A stretch of DNA of 64,000 nt, from positions 1,798,001 through 1,862,000 of the forward strand of contig OZ252103.1 in NCBI GenBank assembly GCA_965248395.1. The letters run 5' to 3'. This stretch comes from JAAXHH01 sp965248395 (GTDB lineage: Bacteria > JAAXHH01). Below are positions 47,967 to 57,605 of this stretch, in pieces (the stretch's first letter is position 1; each line of letters begins with the position of its first letter). The notes under the pieces were generated by a model that was not told where the DNA came from, ran no database searches, and was given only the letters and a program-made list of their open reading frames with translations. Both the position numbers and the translations under genes were made by a program.

Positions 47967-48524
47967 CTAAACCCGCTCTACGTATTCGCGGGACCTCGTA
48001 TCGATACGAAGCACGTCGCCGGTTATGACGAACAGCGGGACCTGCACCACGGCGCCGCTTTCAAGCGTGGCCGGCTTGGTGCCTCCTGTCGCGGTATCCC
48101 CGCGGATTCCCGGGTCGGTCTGCGTCACTTCCAGCTCGATGAAATTGGGCATCTCCATGCCGACGACGCCCTGGTCCGCGGTGAGTAGTTCGAGCGTCAT
48201 GCTGTCCTTGATGTAGTCCTTGTTGTCGCCGATGATCGCCGCGCCGACCGGTACCTGTTCGTAGGTTTCCATGTCCATCATGTAGTACAAGTCGCCGTCG
48301 GTGTACTGGTACTGGGCCTTGCGGCGTTCTACACGCACGTCTTCCAGCTTGTCCGAGGCCTTGTACGTCTTATCAAGCACGGACCCGGTGTGGATGTGTT
48401 TCAGGCGGGTCCGCGAGAAAGCGGTTCCCTTGCCGGGCTTGATATGCTCGCATCCCGTGATGAGATAGATGGATCCATCGATTCGTATCGTCATTCCGGT
48501 GCGCAGGTCTGTCGCGTTTACCAT
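47967..48524 (-). CDS. efp: elongation factor P
   Basis: 185 aa. Relieves ribosome stalling at polyproline. Begins VNATDLRTGMTIRIDGSIYL; the loop HIKPGKGTAFSRTRLKHI has the usual modifiable lysine in PGKG. The C-terminal S1-like part ends VLRIDTRSREYVERV. Full length. First gene of an efp-accB-accC-gcvH-gcvPA-gcvPB run. Confidence 0.96.
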   Translation of the reverse strand: MVNATDLRTGMTIRIDGSIYLITGCEHIKPGKGTAFSRTRLKHIHTGSVLDKTYKASDKLEDVRVERRKAQYQYTDGDLYYMMDMETYEQVPVGAAIIGDNKDYIKDSMTLELLTADQGVVGMEMPNFIELEVTQTDPGIRGDTATGGTKPATLESGAVVQVPLFVITGDVLRIDTRSREYVERV

Positions 48525-48620
48525 TGGATTCGGTCGTTCTCCATCGCCCGCTTCATCGGCAGACCTATTCGGGCGTCTTTGTTACTATCAAGTCGGGAGC
48601 GAAAACCTCCCCGTGTACAG

Positions 48621-48695
48621 GGTGGGCAACGGGATTCGAACCCGCGACCTCCAGAGCCACAGTCTAGCGCTCTAACCAACTGAGCTATGCCCACC
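48621..48695 (-). tRNA. tRNA-His (anticodon GTG)
   Basis: 75 nt on the minus strand including an encoded G at -1 that faces discriminator C, the identity mark of tRNA-His. Acceptor GTGGGCA/TGCCCAC, D arm TAGCTCAGTTGGTTAGAG, anticodon loop CTGTGGC, T arm CGGGTTCGAATCCCG. Lies between the efp run and the DUF4292-like gene. Confidence 0.95.
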
Positions 48696-48861
48696 ATCAC
48701 CTCCGAATGGAGCACGCAATATAGATTCCGCGCCGGCTTGCTGTCAAGGGTTTTGTCGGAGATCCGGCGCAGGTCCGGCAGGGCGCCGGGAGGGGTCTTC
48801 GCCCTGTAGCCCGCCGCGGCAAATCACCCGCACGACCGGTCGAAAACCCGCCTGTGGCGTG

Positions 48862-49707
48862 TTACGGAACCGGGGTTTCGTCCATGGTCTCGAAGACCGG
48901 CGCCGCGTCCGCCAGGGGGCGTCGGATGATCGTTTCCGGCAACCGCACGTCGATGTCCGCCGGCCTCAGGCCGCGGTTGACCGACTGTGTCTTGTACGTC
49001 AATTCGATCATTCCCGCCACGGCGCCGTCTCGGGCAATGCGGACGAAACCCGGTCTCCAGATCCCGTTGATTTTCCGGTAGCGTCCGAACGTGCGAACCA
49101 CGGATTCCAGGCCCGTCCGGGATTCCGAAGCCTCCCGAATGACCGCCATTTTGCCGGTATTGATCCACAACGTTCTTATGAAGGCGCCGTCTTCCAGGGT
49201 GACGGCCGCCGAACCGCGGCCGTAGAGGTATTCGACGACGGGAAGCCCTGGGTATCTGCCGGGCTCTATGACCCCGGTTACGGCGTTGCGGACGTCCTCC
49301 AGTGACAGATCCAGTCCGGGTATGCGGGCATCGCGCGCGTCGAGTGTTCCTTCGAAAACGGTGTTTTCCCGGGGTATGTAGAGCCGTACCTGGCGGTCAT
49401 GGATGAGGAGGACGGCAAGAATCTGGAACAGGGTGCCGTGCACGTCGATGCGGTATCGTCCCGGGTTCAGGTACCGTATCCGCAGCGATGCGCGGCCCCG
49501 GCGTCCGTCGAAGGAAGTTTCGACGCTTGCACTGCCCCTGAAATCCCGCAGACGCGCCGATGCCGAATCAATCTCCCGCAACAGGATTTCAACCGGTAGG
49601 GAAGGCGGGGACGAGGAAGGAGGCCGGCAGGTTATAAGCAGGAGACCGACGAAGGCGAGTATCCAGGGCCGGCCCGAACGGGACGAACCGGTCGTTTTAC
49701 CTGGCAT
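48862..49707 (-). CDS. LolA/DUF4292-like lipoprotein
   Basis: 281 aa. The N-terminal hydrophobic stretch ends in LLLITC, a lipobox-like site, followed by a serine/proline spacer. The body (LRDFRGSASVETSFDGRRGR; RIRYLNPGRYRIDVHGTLFQ; YRKINGIWRPGFVRIARDGA) is beta-rich with the half-barrel look of LolA/LolB and the DUF4292 family. Its start overlaps the end of the TPR gene by 11 nt. An outer-membrane lipoprotein-handling or envelope role is likely; the precise partner is unknown. Confidence 0.7.
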   Translation of the reverse strand: MPGKTTGSSRSGRPWILAFVGLLLITCRPPSSSPPSLPVEILLREIDSASARLRDFRGSASVETSFDGRRGRASLRIRYLNPGRYRIDVHGTLFQILAVLLIHDRQVRLYIPRENTVFEGTLDARDARIPGLDLSLEDVRNAVTGVIEPGRYPGLPVVEYLYGRGSAAVTLEDGAFIRTLWINTGKMAVIREASESRTGLESVVRTFGRYRKINGIWRPGFVRIARDGAVAGMIELTYKTQSVNRGLRPADIDVRLPETIIRRPLADAAPVFETMDETPVP

Positions 49708-52011
49708 CTTGCAATTTCTGAAGAATCTCTTCGGATTCCTCGGGTTTCACGTCTTCCATCTCGAGGGCGCGTTCCCAGTAGCGGACGGCGCTCTTGTGCA
49801 TGCCGAGCCGGCTGTAGATATCCCCGAGGTGATCGTACAAGGTGGCGCTTTCGTCTTCGTACTGAAGAGCCTTTTCGACATATACCCGCGCTTTGCGGTA
49901 GTCGCCCAGCCTGAAATACACCCATCCAAGGCTATCCAGAAAGGCGCCGTTTTCCGGCTTTGCTCCAGCGCTTTTTCTATCATCACCTTGGCTTCGTTCA
50001 GGCGCAGGCCCCGGTCGGCGAGTAAGTAACCCAGGTAGTTCAACGTGTAGATGTCGTCTGGATCGATTTCCAGGGCGGTCTCGAAGGTGGCCACCGCTTT
50101 CTCGAACTGGCCCGACTGGTCGTAGTTCTGCGCAAGCAGGAAATGGAGGCGATGGTGGGCCTGAAACCGCTCGATCGCCTGTTCCGTTATCTCGATGGCT
50201 TCCTCGTACTTCTCCTGTTCCGTGTGGGCGTAGCCGAGGTAAAACCACAGTTCGGGGTTCTCGGGATCGATTTCCAGGCCGTCCCGAAGGACCTTGATAC
50301 CGCCTTCAAAATCCTCCTGGCGAAGGTGGACCAGGCCGAGATTCACCCAACCTCTTCCGTCTTCCGGGTTGAGGTCCACCACCTTGCGAAAATGCGTGCC
50401 GGCCTCCTCGAATTCCTCGCGGGACATGAAACTGACGCCCAGGTAGAGGTAAAGTTCGGGGATATCGGGAAGGATCGAAAGCGCCTGGCCGAGCACGCGC
50501 TCTGCCTGTTCGAATTTTTCCTGCCGGAGAAAGGCCATGCTCAGGCTGATCCAGCCCCGGGGATCGTGGCTGTTCGTTCCGATGCTTTTCTGGGACTGAT
50601 CGATGGCCTCGTTGTACATCTCGTTTTCCAGGTAGACGCTCGCCAGGTTCAGGCGGAGGGTGACGTCTTCCGGCAGCGATTCCACGCCTTCCTTCAATGC
50701 CGCGATTCCCTCGTGCAACCGGCCCTGTTCCATGAGGGTGTACCCCAGCGAAATCCAGCTCCTGGCATGTCCGGAATCCACGCCGATGGCCGACCTGAAG
50801 GCGGCGACGGCCTGGGGATAGGCGCCGGCGTCCTGGTAAACGAATCCCATATGCATGTAGACATCCGGATTGTCCCCCACGGCGCCCAGGCTTTCTTTCA
50901 ATGTATTCACGGCTTGTTCAAAATCGCCGGTACCACGGTAGGCCAGGCCGAGATTGATCCAGTGTTTCACATCCCCTTTGTCCAGAGAGATCGCCTTCAT
51001 CAACGATGCAACGGCGTCTACCGGCTTTTCCTGGTTGAGTAACACTTGTCCAAGGGTACCGTGGAGTTCCGCCGCATTCGGGTGCGCGCTCAGGCCCTCG
51101 TGCAGGGTCTCCAGCGCCTGCTCCGGCCGGCCGCTGTTCTGGTAAGCTTCGCTCAGCTCCGCCCACAATGCCGGGGAAGTTCGATTGTTCTCCAGCAGCA
51201 GAAGGTATTCGTCGACCGCTTCGTCGGGCCTGCCGAGAAACATCATGATCCGCGCGAGCCGGTGCCGCAGGGCCGCTTCCCGGTCGGGTCCCAGGGCGAT
51301 GATTTCGCGGTACATGGTCGCGGCCTTGTCCCATTGCCGTCTTTCTTCGTAGATCTCCGTCAGCCCTACCCGCGCGGGAATAGAATCTGGGTAGTCGTCG
51401 AGCACCTTCTGCAGCTCGATCACCGCCTTGTCGTAGAACCCTCTTTTTTTATAGGCGTCGGCCAGTTTGAAATGAAACTCGGCGTTGCGCGGCGCCAGGC
51501 GGCTCACCGTTTCCAGCTCTCGAAGGGCGGCTGCCTGGTCGTCCAATCTACCCGCCAGTTGCGACAGGGCGATATGGGCTTCGATGTTTCCCGGTTCCAG
51601 CGAAACGACCCGCTCGAAAGCGGCCCGGGCCGGCAGGTACTTGCCCAGGTCGGCGTGGCACTTTCCCAGTACGATCCAGGCTTCCGTCGCCGTCGAATCA
51701 AGGTCCACCGCCGTCCGGGCGTACATCTGCGCCTTGTCGCGCTGTGTCACGCGGTAGTAGTCCACGGCCAGGGCGGTAAGAATATCAGATGAAGTGGGAT
51801 CGAACTCAAGGGCCTGGAGATAGGACTTGATTGCATTGACCGGATCGTTCTGCGCGTCGTAGAGACCGCCCTGGGCATAGAATTCCAGTGCCCTGGCGCG
51901 GTTCATCTGGCCAAATGCCTGGTCATGGGGAAAGATACCGGTCATCAGCGCACAGGCCAACAGGATCCCCCAGGTCCTTCTTTTCGCGGTATGTCTTCTA
52001 TACACAGTCAT
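49697..52011 (-). pseudogene. TPR-repeat exported protein with a frameshift near 49957-49961
   Basis: About 770 aa when the frame is restored. Signal peptide YRRHTAKRRTWGILLACALM with cleavage after QAFG, then some 18-20 tetratricopeptide repeats (for example WINLGLAYRGTGDFEQAVNT; LWFYLGYAHTEQEKYEEAIE). Near the end AGC CGG AAA ACG follows KALEQ where AGC CCG GAA AAC would give SPENGAFLDSLGWVYFRLGD in the next frame, which stays open to 49697. One missing C explains it. If real, the last ~90 residues are lost. Cotranscribed with rseP upstream. I start at 52011, after the rseP stop. Confidence 0.8.
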
Positions 52012-52033
52012 ATCCTTATCCGTCTTCCAGTGG

Positions 52034-53356
52034 TTACCGGAATATCCGCGTAACATCGTTGAATACCACGAACACCATGAGTACCAGCAGCAGGGCCATG
52101 CCCGCTTGCTGCCACACCAGCCGATACCTGAGCGAGAGCGGACGCCGCATCACGCTTTCGACGCCCAGGATGAGCAACTGACCGCCGTCCAGGGCGGGTA
52201 TCGGAAGCAGGTTGAGTATGGCGAGGTTGATGCTCAGAAAAGCCATGAAACTGAAGAGACTGCTCGCTCCCTGGCGGGCGCTGTCACCCGCCATCCTGGC
52301 AATGGCTATGGGGCCGCCCACCGCGTCTGTGGACACCTGGCCCGATACCAGCTTCTTGACGAACACGAGTATGGTGTAGGTGACGTTGACCAGTTGCGTT
52401 CCGGCCAGGCTGGCTGAAGAGATAAACCCCACCGGACTTCGTTTCACGTGATCCTGCTGGGTGATACCGATCTGGCCGATATCGATGATATCCCCGGTCT
52501 CCCGGTCCAGATCCTGGGCCGTGTTGGGGATGATGGCCACCTGGTGCGGCTGACCGTTGCGGGTCCAGGACACCGTGATTTCCATGCCCGGTCGACCTCG
52601 TATCAGGGAAACCATCTCGTACCATTGCGTAATCGGGACGTCGTTCACGGAAGTGATGACATCCCCGGGTTTCAGTCCGGCCTTCTCGGCGGGAGAGTCC
52701 GGTATGACCGTACTCACGGCCGACGCCCGGAAATAGTCCAGGCCGGACAACCGTTCCGCCGCATCGACGCCATCATACCGTACCTCAACCGTGCGATCCT
52801 GTCCGTCACGGCGCGTCTTCAGGGCGATGGATGTCGCCGTACCGGACACAAGCCCTTCCCGAACGTCTTGCCACGTGTCGACCGGCGCCTGTTCGATTTC
52901 GAGTATTTCGTCGCCGACGCGCAACCCCGCCGCGGCGTACGGACTTCCGGCTTCCACCCGACCGACGGTCGTCGTATCAACGAGCATCACGCCCATGGTC
53001 AGGTAGAACAACCAGAATATAATGAAGGCGAGGACGAAGTTCATCCCGGGACCCGCGGCGATGACGAAGGACCGGGCCGCCACGGACTTGGACTGGAATT
53101 CCCAGGGTTCGCCGCCGTTTTCTTTCTCCTGGGCGTCGGGGTGCTCCCCGGCCATTTTCACGTATCCCCCCAGGGGAATCCAGGATATGCAGTACTCCGT
53201 GTCCCCGATGGTCTTGCCGATCATCCGAGGCGGAAATCCCAGGGAAAACCGCTCAACGCGTATACCCATGCGCTTGGCGGCCAGGAAGTGACCCAGTTCA
53301 TGGAAGAAGACCAGCAGTCCAAGGACGAAAACAGCCGAAACCACAGTGGTTAACAT
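52034..53356 (-). CDS. rseP: site-2 intramembrane metalloprotease
   Basis: 440 aa. HELGH (19-23) in VFFHELGHFLAAKRMGI is the zinc site; the third ligand lies in the C-terminal LLPIPALDGGQLLIL. Two PDZ domains lie between (SPYAAAGLRVGDEILEIEQA; SPAEKAGLKPGDVITSVNDV). Membrane spans flank both. It cuts anti-sigma or signal-peptide remnants in the membrane. In the order uppS-cdsA-dxr-rseP, common in many phyla. Confidence 0.95.
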   Translation of the reverse strand: MLTTVVSAVFVLGLLVFFHELGHFLAAKRMGIRVERFSLGFPPRMIGKTIGDTEYCISWIPLGGYVKMAGEHPDAQEKENGGEPWEFQSKSVAARSFVIAAGPGMNFVLAFIIFWLFYLTMGVMLVDTTTVGRVEAGSPYAAAGLRVGDEILEIEQAPVDTWQDVREGLVSGTATSIALKTRRDGQDRTVEVRYDGVDAAERLSGLDYFRASAVSTVIPDSPAEKAGLKPGDVITSVNDVPITQWYEMVSLIRGRPGMEITVSWTRNGQPHQVAIIPNTAQDLDRETGDIIDIGQIGITQQDHVKRSPVGFISSASLAGTQLVNVTYTILVFVKKLVSGQVSTDAVGGPIAIARMAGDSARQGASSLFSFMAFLSINLAILNLLPIPALDGGQLLILGVESVMRRPLSLRYRLVWQQAGMALLLVLMVFVVFNDVTRIFR

Positions 53357-53439
53357 TCAAATTTCTCCCGTATTTTCTTACAGTTGCTCCAGCGTTCGCG
53401 CGTCGGTACTGCGTGAAGGAAATATACAGGCGGGCGTCG

Positions 53440-54600
53440 CTACCCGGCAATCAACTTTTTCCGGCAATGCGCCCTCGTCCACTGGTCCGCAGCCACAATG
53501 GATTCCAGCGTGACGGGTTCGGAGCGGTCCGGCGCTGCCATGTGCCGTTCCATGGCAGCGGCAATGATGCACGGTATGTCGGTAAACCCTATCCGCTGCT
53601 GCAGGAAGGCCTCGACGGCCATTTCGTCGGCCGTGCTCAACACGGCGGGCAAAGTGGTTCCCATGCGGCTGGCCTCGTAGGCGAGCCGCAGACAGGGGAA
53701 CGTCTTTTCGTCCGGCGGATCGAGGGTAAGGGACCAGTTCCGCGTGGTGTCGAACCGGGGCCATGGTGATTTCAGGCGTTCCGGGTACGCGAGGGCATAC
53801 TGGATGGGAATGCGCATGTCGGTCGGGCCCAACTGGGCCAGCAGTGATCCGTCCACCATTTCAACCATGGAGTGGATGATGGACTGCGGATGGATCACCA
53901 CGTCGATCTTCGACACGGGGAGATCGAAAAGCCAGTGGGCTTCGATGACCTCGAATCCCTTGTTCATGAGCGTTGCGGAGTCGATGGTGACTTTGCGGCC
54001 CATGTTCCAGGTGGGATGGTTCAGCGCGTCTTTCGACGACATCTGTTTCAATTCTTCCGGGTCGAAGTTGCGGAACGGCCCGCCCGAAGCCGTCAGGATC
54101 ACGCGTTCGATCCGATCCGGATCCTGTCCGGCCAGGCACTGGTGAACCGCGCAGTGTTCGCTGTCAACGGGCAGGATATCCACACCGTGGCGCCGCGCCG
54201 ATTCCATGATGATCTCTCCGGCCATGACCAGGATCTCCTTGTTGGCCAGACCGATGGTCTTTCCCGCCTCGATCGCCTTCAGCGTGGGGACCAGCCCCGC
54301 GCTGCCCGGAAGGGCGCTGATGACCATGTCCACGTCGGGGTGGGTAACCGCTTCGATCAATCCTTCCACGCCGGAGTGGATCGATGGAGCGCCGGCTCCG
54401 CGGGTGAGCTCGCCGACGCGGGCCGCATCGTTGACGGCTACCATGCGGGGGGCGAACCTCGCGATTTGTTGTTCCAGCATATCGATCCGGGTATTGACGG
54501 TCAGGCTGTGGGCCGAATACCGACCCGGAAACGCCGCGATGACATCCAGCGTCTGCGTGCCCACGGAACCCGTCGAACCCAGGATGGCGATGCGCTTCAT
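53440..54600 (-). CDS. dxr: 1-deoxy-D-xylulose 5-phosphate reductoisomerase
   Basis: 386 aa. Second step of the MEP isoprenoid pathway, NADPH- and metal-dependent. N-terminal RIAILGSTGSVGTQTLDVIA is the nucleotide loop; SALPGSAGLVPTLKAIEAGK, VDSEHCAVHQCLAG (metal and substrate site), ASGGPFRNF, HPTWNMGRKVTIDSATLMNK and VVIHPQSIIHSMVEMVDGS are all in place. Full length. Confidence 0.97.
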   Translation of the reverse strand: MKRIAILGSTGSVGTQTLDVIAAFPGRYSAHSLTVNTRIDMLEQQIARFAPRMVAVNDAARVGELTRGAGAPSIHSGVEGLIEAVTHPDVDMVISALPGSAGLVPTLKAIEAGKTIGLANKEILVMAGEIIMESARRHGVDILPVDSEHCAVHQCLAGQDPDRIERVILTASGGPFRNFDPEELKQMSSKDALNHPTWNMGRKVTIDSATLMNKGFEVIEAHWLFDLPVSKIDVVIHPQSIIHSMVEMVDGSLLAQLGPTDMRIPIQYALAYPERLKSPWPRFDTTRNWSLTLDPPDEKTFPCLRLAYEASRMGTTLPAVLSTADEMAVEAFLQQRIGFTDIPCIIAAAMERHMAAPDRSEPVTLESIVAADQWTRAHCRKKLIAG

Positions 54601-54626
54601 GGTTTACAGGTCCTCCGCCAGGAATC

Positions 54627-55469
54627 TCAACCAACCACGTAGGCCAGGTAGTAGTACACGAAGGGCGCCGCGAAGAACACGCTGTCGAACCGGTCGAGGA
54701 CGCCACCGTGGCCCGGGATGAGACGGGAGGAATCCTTCAACCCCGCGTCCCGTTTCACAAGGGATTCGGCGAGATCTCCGACCTGGGCGACGATGCCGCC
54801 CACCCCGCCCAGGATGACGCAGTGCATTGGAGTCAGAAAGGGAAACAGCGTGAACCGAAGCGCAAACATGAAGATCACGGCGCCGAACAGTCCCCCGACG
54901 GTGCCTTCGATGGTCTTGCCCGCGCTGACGCGGGACAGCAGCTTGTGGCGTCCCAGCAGCCTGCCCGTAAAATAGGCGAAGGCGTCGTAGGACCAGGGTA
55001 TGGCGAAAGCAAGCAGAACCGGCGCCATGATCCGATCTCCCCACTTCACAACGGCCGGATCATCGATCGGCCACGTACCCAGCAGGATGAGGTGGCTGCC
55101 CAGGAGACCGATATAGAGTACGCCGAACACCGTGGCCGCCACGTTCTGCCAGGGGGAACGCGGGCTTTTTCTGCAGACTTCCGCGGCGGCGGTCAGGAGT
55201 ACGAGGGCCGTAAGGATAAGCGGGGCATGGCTGCCCGCCTCCAGCCAGGCGTCGAGACAAAGGAAAAAAGCCGCGGGTATGCCAATGAACCAGTTGGGCT
55301 CGACGTCTTTGGCCGCGGAGATCCAGTGGTATTCACGCAAGCCGAAGAGCACGACGAGAGTGACGAAAACGAACAGGCCGGTTCCGGCAATCCAGCAGAG
55401 AAACACGATGCACGGAACGAACACAACACCCACTATGACACGGATCCACGTCTCCGTGAAGGCCGCCAT
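54627..55469 (-). CDS. cdsA: phosphatidate cytidylyltransferase
   Basis: 280 aa, multi-spanning membrane enzyme making CDP-diacylglycerol for phospholipids. The C-terminal family signature reads KDSSRLIPGHGGVLDRFDSV then FFAAPFVYYYL. Several hydrophobic helices precede it (VIVGVVFVPCIVFLCWIAGT and others). Located between uppS and dxr as usual. Confidence 0.94.
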   Translation of the reverse strand: MAAFTETWIRVIVGVVFVPCIVFLCWIAGTGLFVFVTLVVLFGLREYHWISAAKDVEPNWFIGIPAAFFLCLDAWLEAGSHAPLILTALVLLTAAAEVCRKSPRSPWQNVAATVFGVLYIGLLGSHLILLGTWPIDDPAVVKWGDRIMAPVLLAFAIPWSYDAFAYFTGRLLGRHKLLSRVSAGKTIEGTVGGLFGAVIFMFALRFTLFPFLTPMHCVILGGVGGIVAQVGDLAESLVKRDAGLKDSSRLIPGHGGVLDRFDSVFFAAPFVYYYLAYVVG

Positions 55470-55483
55470 GGAAATTCACTCCG

Positions 55484-56260
55484 TTAAGTGATGAGAGACG
55501 AGACCTGTTCGCCGGTTCTTCCGAAACGGCGTTCCCTTGACTGATAATCCCTGATGGCCCCGATGAAATGACTGCGCGAGAAGTCGGGCCACAGGACCGG
55601 AGAAACCAGGATCTCGGTATAGGCCAGTTGATAGAGCAGGAAGTTGCTGATCCGCATCTCTCCGCTTGTCCGGATCAACAGGTCGGGGTCCGGCAGGTTC
55701 TCCGTGTACAGGTAGGACGCGAAAAGCGGTTCGTCGATCGCTTCGGGATCCAACTTGCCGGCCTGGACGTCCATGGCGATACATTGCGCGGCTTCGACGA
55801 TTTCCCGCCTGCCGCCGTAATTCAGGGCGAAATTCAATAGCAGGCGGCCGTTGCCAGCCGTTTGCTCCATGATCTGGCGAATCACCTGCCGGTTGGTTTC
55901 CGGCAGTTCGTCCCACCTGCCCAGGAAGGAGACTCGGATGCCGTGCTTGCTCGCTTCATCGAAGGCGCCAAGGAGCGATTCGACGATCAATCGCATGATC
56001 GCGGCGACTTCGTGCTTGGGGCGATTCCAGTTTTCGGTGGAAAATCCGAAGAACGTGAGGATTCCAACGCCGATTTCCCCGGCGCACCGGATCATCGCTC
56101 GGACGGACTCTACGCCCGCGGAATGCCCCTCGTCCCGAGCAAGTCCCTTGTTCTTCGCCCACCGCCCGTTGCCGTCCATGATGAACGCGATGTGGCGGGG
56201 CATGCGCTCCGGGTCCAGTCCTTCTGAGACCGCCCGCTTTTTCTGTGCGTCGCGACCCAC
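55484..56260 (-). CDS. uppS: undecaprenyl diphosphate synthase
   Basis: 258 aa cis-prenyltransferase producing the lipid carrier for cell wall and other envelope polymers. HIAFIMDGNGRWAKNKGLAR has the catalytic D and the R/H-rich loop; LTFFGFSTENWNRP, NFALNYGGRREIVEA and DLLIRTSGEMRISNFLLYQL followed by AYTEI complete the signature. About 20 residues precede the core. Starts 14 nt upstream of cdsA in the same run. Confidence 0.96.
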   Translation of the reverse strand: MGRDAQKKRAVSEGLDPERMPRHIAFIMDGNGRWAKNKGLARDEGHSAGVESVRAMIRCAGEIGVGILTFFGFSTENWNRPKHEVAAIMRLIVESLLGAFDEASKHGIRVSFLGRWDELPETNRQVIRQIMEQTAGNGRLLLNFALNYGGRREIVEAAQCIAMDVQAGKLDPEAIDEPLFASYLYTENLPDPDLLIRTSGEMRISNFLLYQLAYTEILVSPVLWPDFSRSHFIGAIRDYQSRERRFGRTGEQVSSLIT

Positions 56261-56316
56261 GTCAGCCCCCGTGTTTCCAGCCGGCGAGTATGGATACCCG
56301 GATGACCGGCTTCCGC

Positions 56317-56877
56317 CTATATCGCCAGGATTTCCTGTTCTTTTAACGATATCGCGCTGTCGATGGAGGAGGTATGCTGGTCGGTGAGATCCTGGATGGT
56401 TTTCTGATGACGCTTGCTTTCGTCTTCCGATATCCGGTGGGCTTTTTCTTCGGCCTTGACGCGTTCGTTCATCTCCCTGCGGACGTTCCGGATTCCAACC
56501 TTTCCGTCCTCTCCCATTTTCTTGATCAGCTTCACGTATTCGAGCCTGCGCTCTTCGGTCAGCAGAGGAACCGGCAGGTGGATCACGTTACCGTCGGAAT
56601 TGGGCATCAATCCCAGGTCGGAAGTCTGGATGGACCGGACTATTTCGGGAACCATCTGCTTGTCCCACGGCTGGATCGAAATCGTGCGCGCGTCCGGCGT
56701 GTTTATGGTAGCGACCTGGTTTATGGGCGTCATGGTCCCGTAGGCTTCGACCTGGATGTTGTCCAGCAACGCGGGATTGGCCCTGCCGGCGCGGACGCCG
56801 GCGAGTTCCACGCGAAGCACCTCAACGGTCTGATCCATTTTTCGACTGGTTTCTTTTAAAATCTCATTCGCTTCCAC
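56317..56877 (-). CDS. frr: ribosome recycling factor
   Basis: 186 aa from GTG 56877 (EANEILKETSRKMDQTVEVL), which fits the usual family N-terminus. An ATG at 56949 would add 24 residues and overlap tsf by 11 nt. Core: VRAGRANPALLDNIQVEAYG, TINTPDARTISIQPWDKQMV, IHLPVPLLTEERRLEYVKLI, VGIRNVRREMNERVK. It splits post-termination ribosomes with EF-G. It follows tsf directly, without the pyrH gene that often lies between them. Confidence 0.94.
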   Translation of the reverse strand: MEANEILKETSRKMDQTVEVLRVELAGVRAGRANPALLDNIQVEAYGTMTPINQVATINTPDARTISIQPWDKQMVPEIVRSIQTSDLGLMPNSDGNVIHLPVPLLTEERRLEYVKLIKKMGEDGKVGIRNVRREMNERVKAEEKAHRISEDESKRHQKTIQDLTDQHTSSIDSAISLKEQEILAI

Positions 56878-56938
56878 GATACACCTCGTTGGCAACGGAA
56901 AACCGGTATCGTTCGAATCGGCTGGGGTGTTCGGCGCA

Positions 56939-57535
56939 CTATTCTCCACCCAGTTCGTACCGGACGAACCGCCTTACCATGATGTTTTCTCCCAGCGTGG
57001 CAACCGCATCCGTGATCAGGTCCCGCACCGTCTTGTCGGTATCCCGGATGAACGGCTGTTCCAGCAGGCAGTTCTCCTGGTTGAATTTGTCGATCCTGCC
57101 CTGAACGATCCGGTCGATGATGTGATCGGGCTTGCCCTCGTTCCGGGCCTGGTTCCGGTAGATCTCCCGCTCCTGGTCCAGGACGGACCCGTCAATCTGT
57201 TCCCGGTCCACGGCGAGGGGACGCGTGGCCGCTACCTGCATGGCGATATCGCGGGCCAGGTTCTGAAAGGACTCGTTCCGGGCGACAAAATCGGTTTCAC
57301 AGTTGATCTCGACCATGGTGGCGATGCGGCTGCCAGGATGGATGTAGGTATGGATGACGCCTTCTTTCGCTTCCCGGCTGCTTTTCTTCGAAGCCGCCAT
57401 GATGCCCTTTTCACGCAGCAGCGTAACCGCCTTTTCGATACTGCCTTCGGACTCTTCGAGGGCCCGCTTGCAGTCCATCATTCCGGCCCCGGTCTGATTC
57501 CTCAATGTCTTCACGTCGCTTGCAGATATAGTCAT
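56939..57535 (-). CDS. tsf: elongation factor Ts
   Basis: 198 aa. Recycles EF-Tu. SASDVKTLRNQTGAGMMDCK and RALEESEGSIEKAVTLLREK give the TDVGF-like N-terminal domain; VEINCETDFVARNESFQNLA is the conserved core; the end is LITDAVATLGENIMVRRFVR. This is the short one-core type of EF-Ts, well below the ~280 aa of enterobacteria. Downstream of rpsB. Confidence 0.95.
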   Translation of the reverse strand: MTISASDVKTLRNQTGAGMMDCKRALEESEGSIEKAVTLLREKGIMAASKKSSREAKEGVIHTYIHPGSRIATMVEINCETDFVARNESFQNLARDIAMQVAATRPLAVDREQIDGSVLDQEREIYRNQARNEGKPDHIIDRIVQGRIDKFNQENCLLEQPFIRDTDKTVRDLITDAVATLGENIMVRRFVRYELGGE

Positions 57536-57605
57536 AAATTCGAAACAATCTTAGCGAAAGTCGATCATCCGCTACGGCCGCCTTTCACCGGCCACGAATC
57601 CGGTT

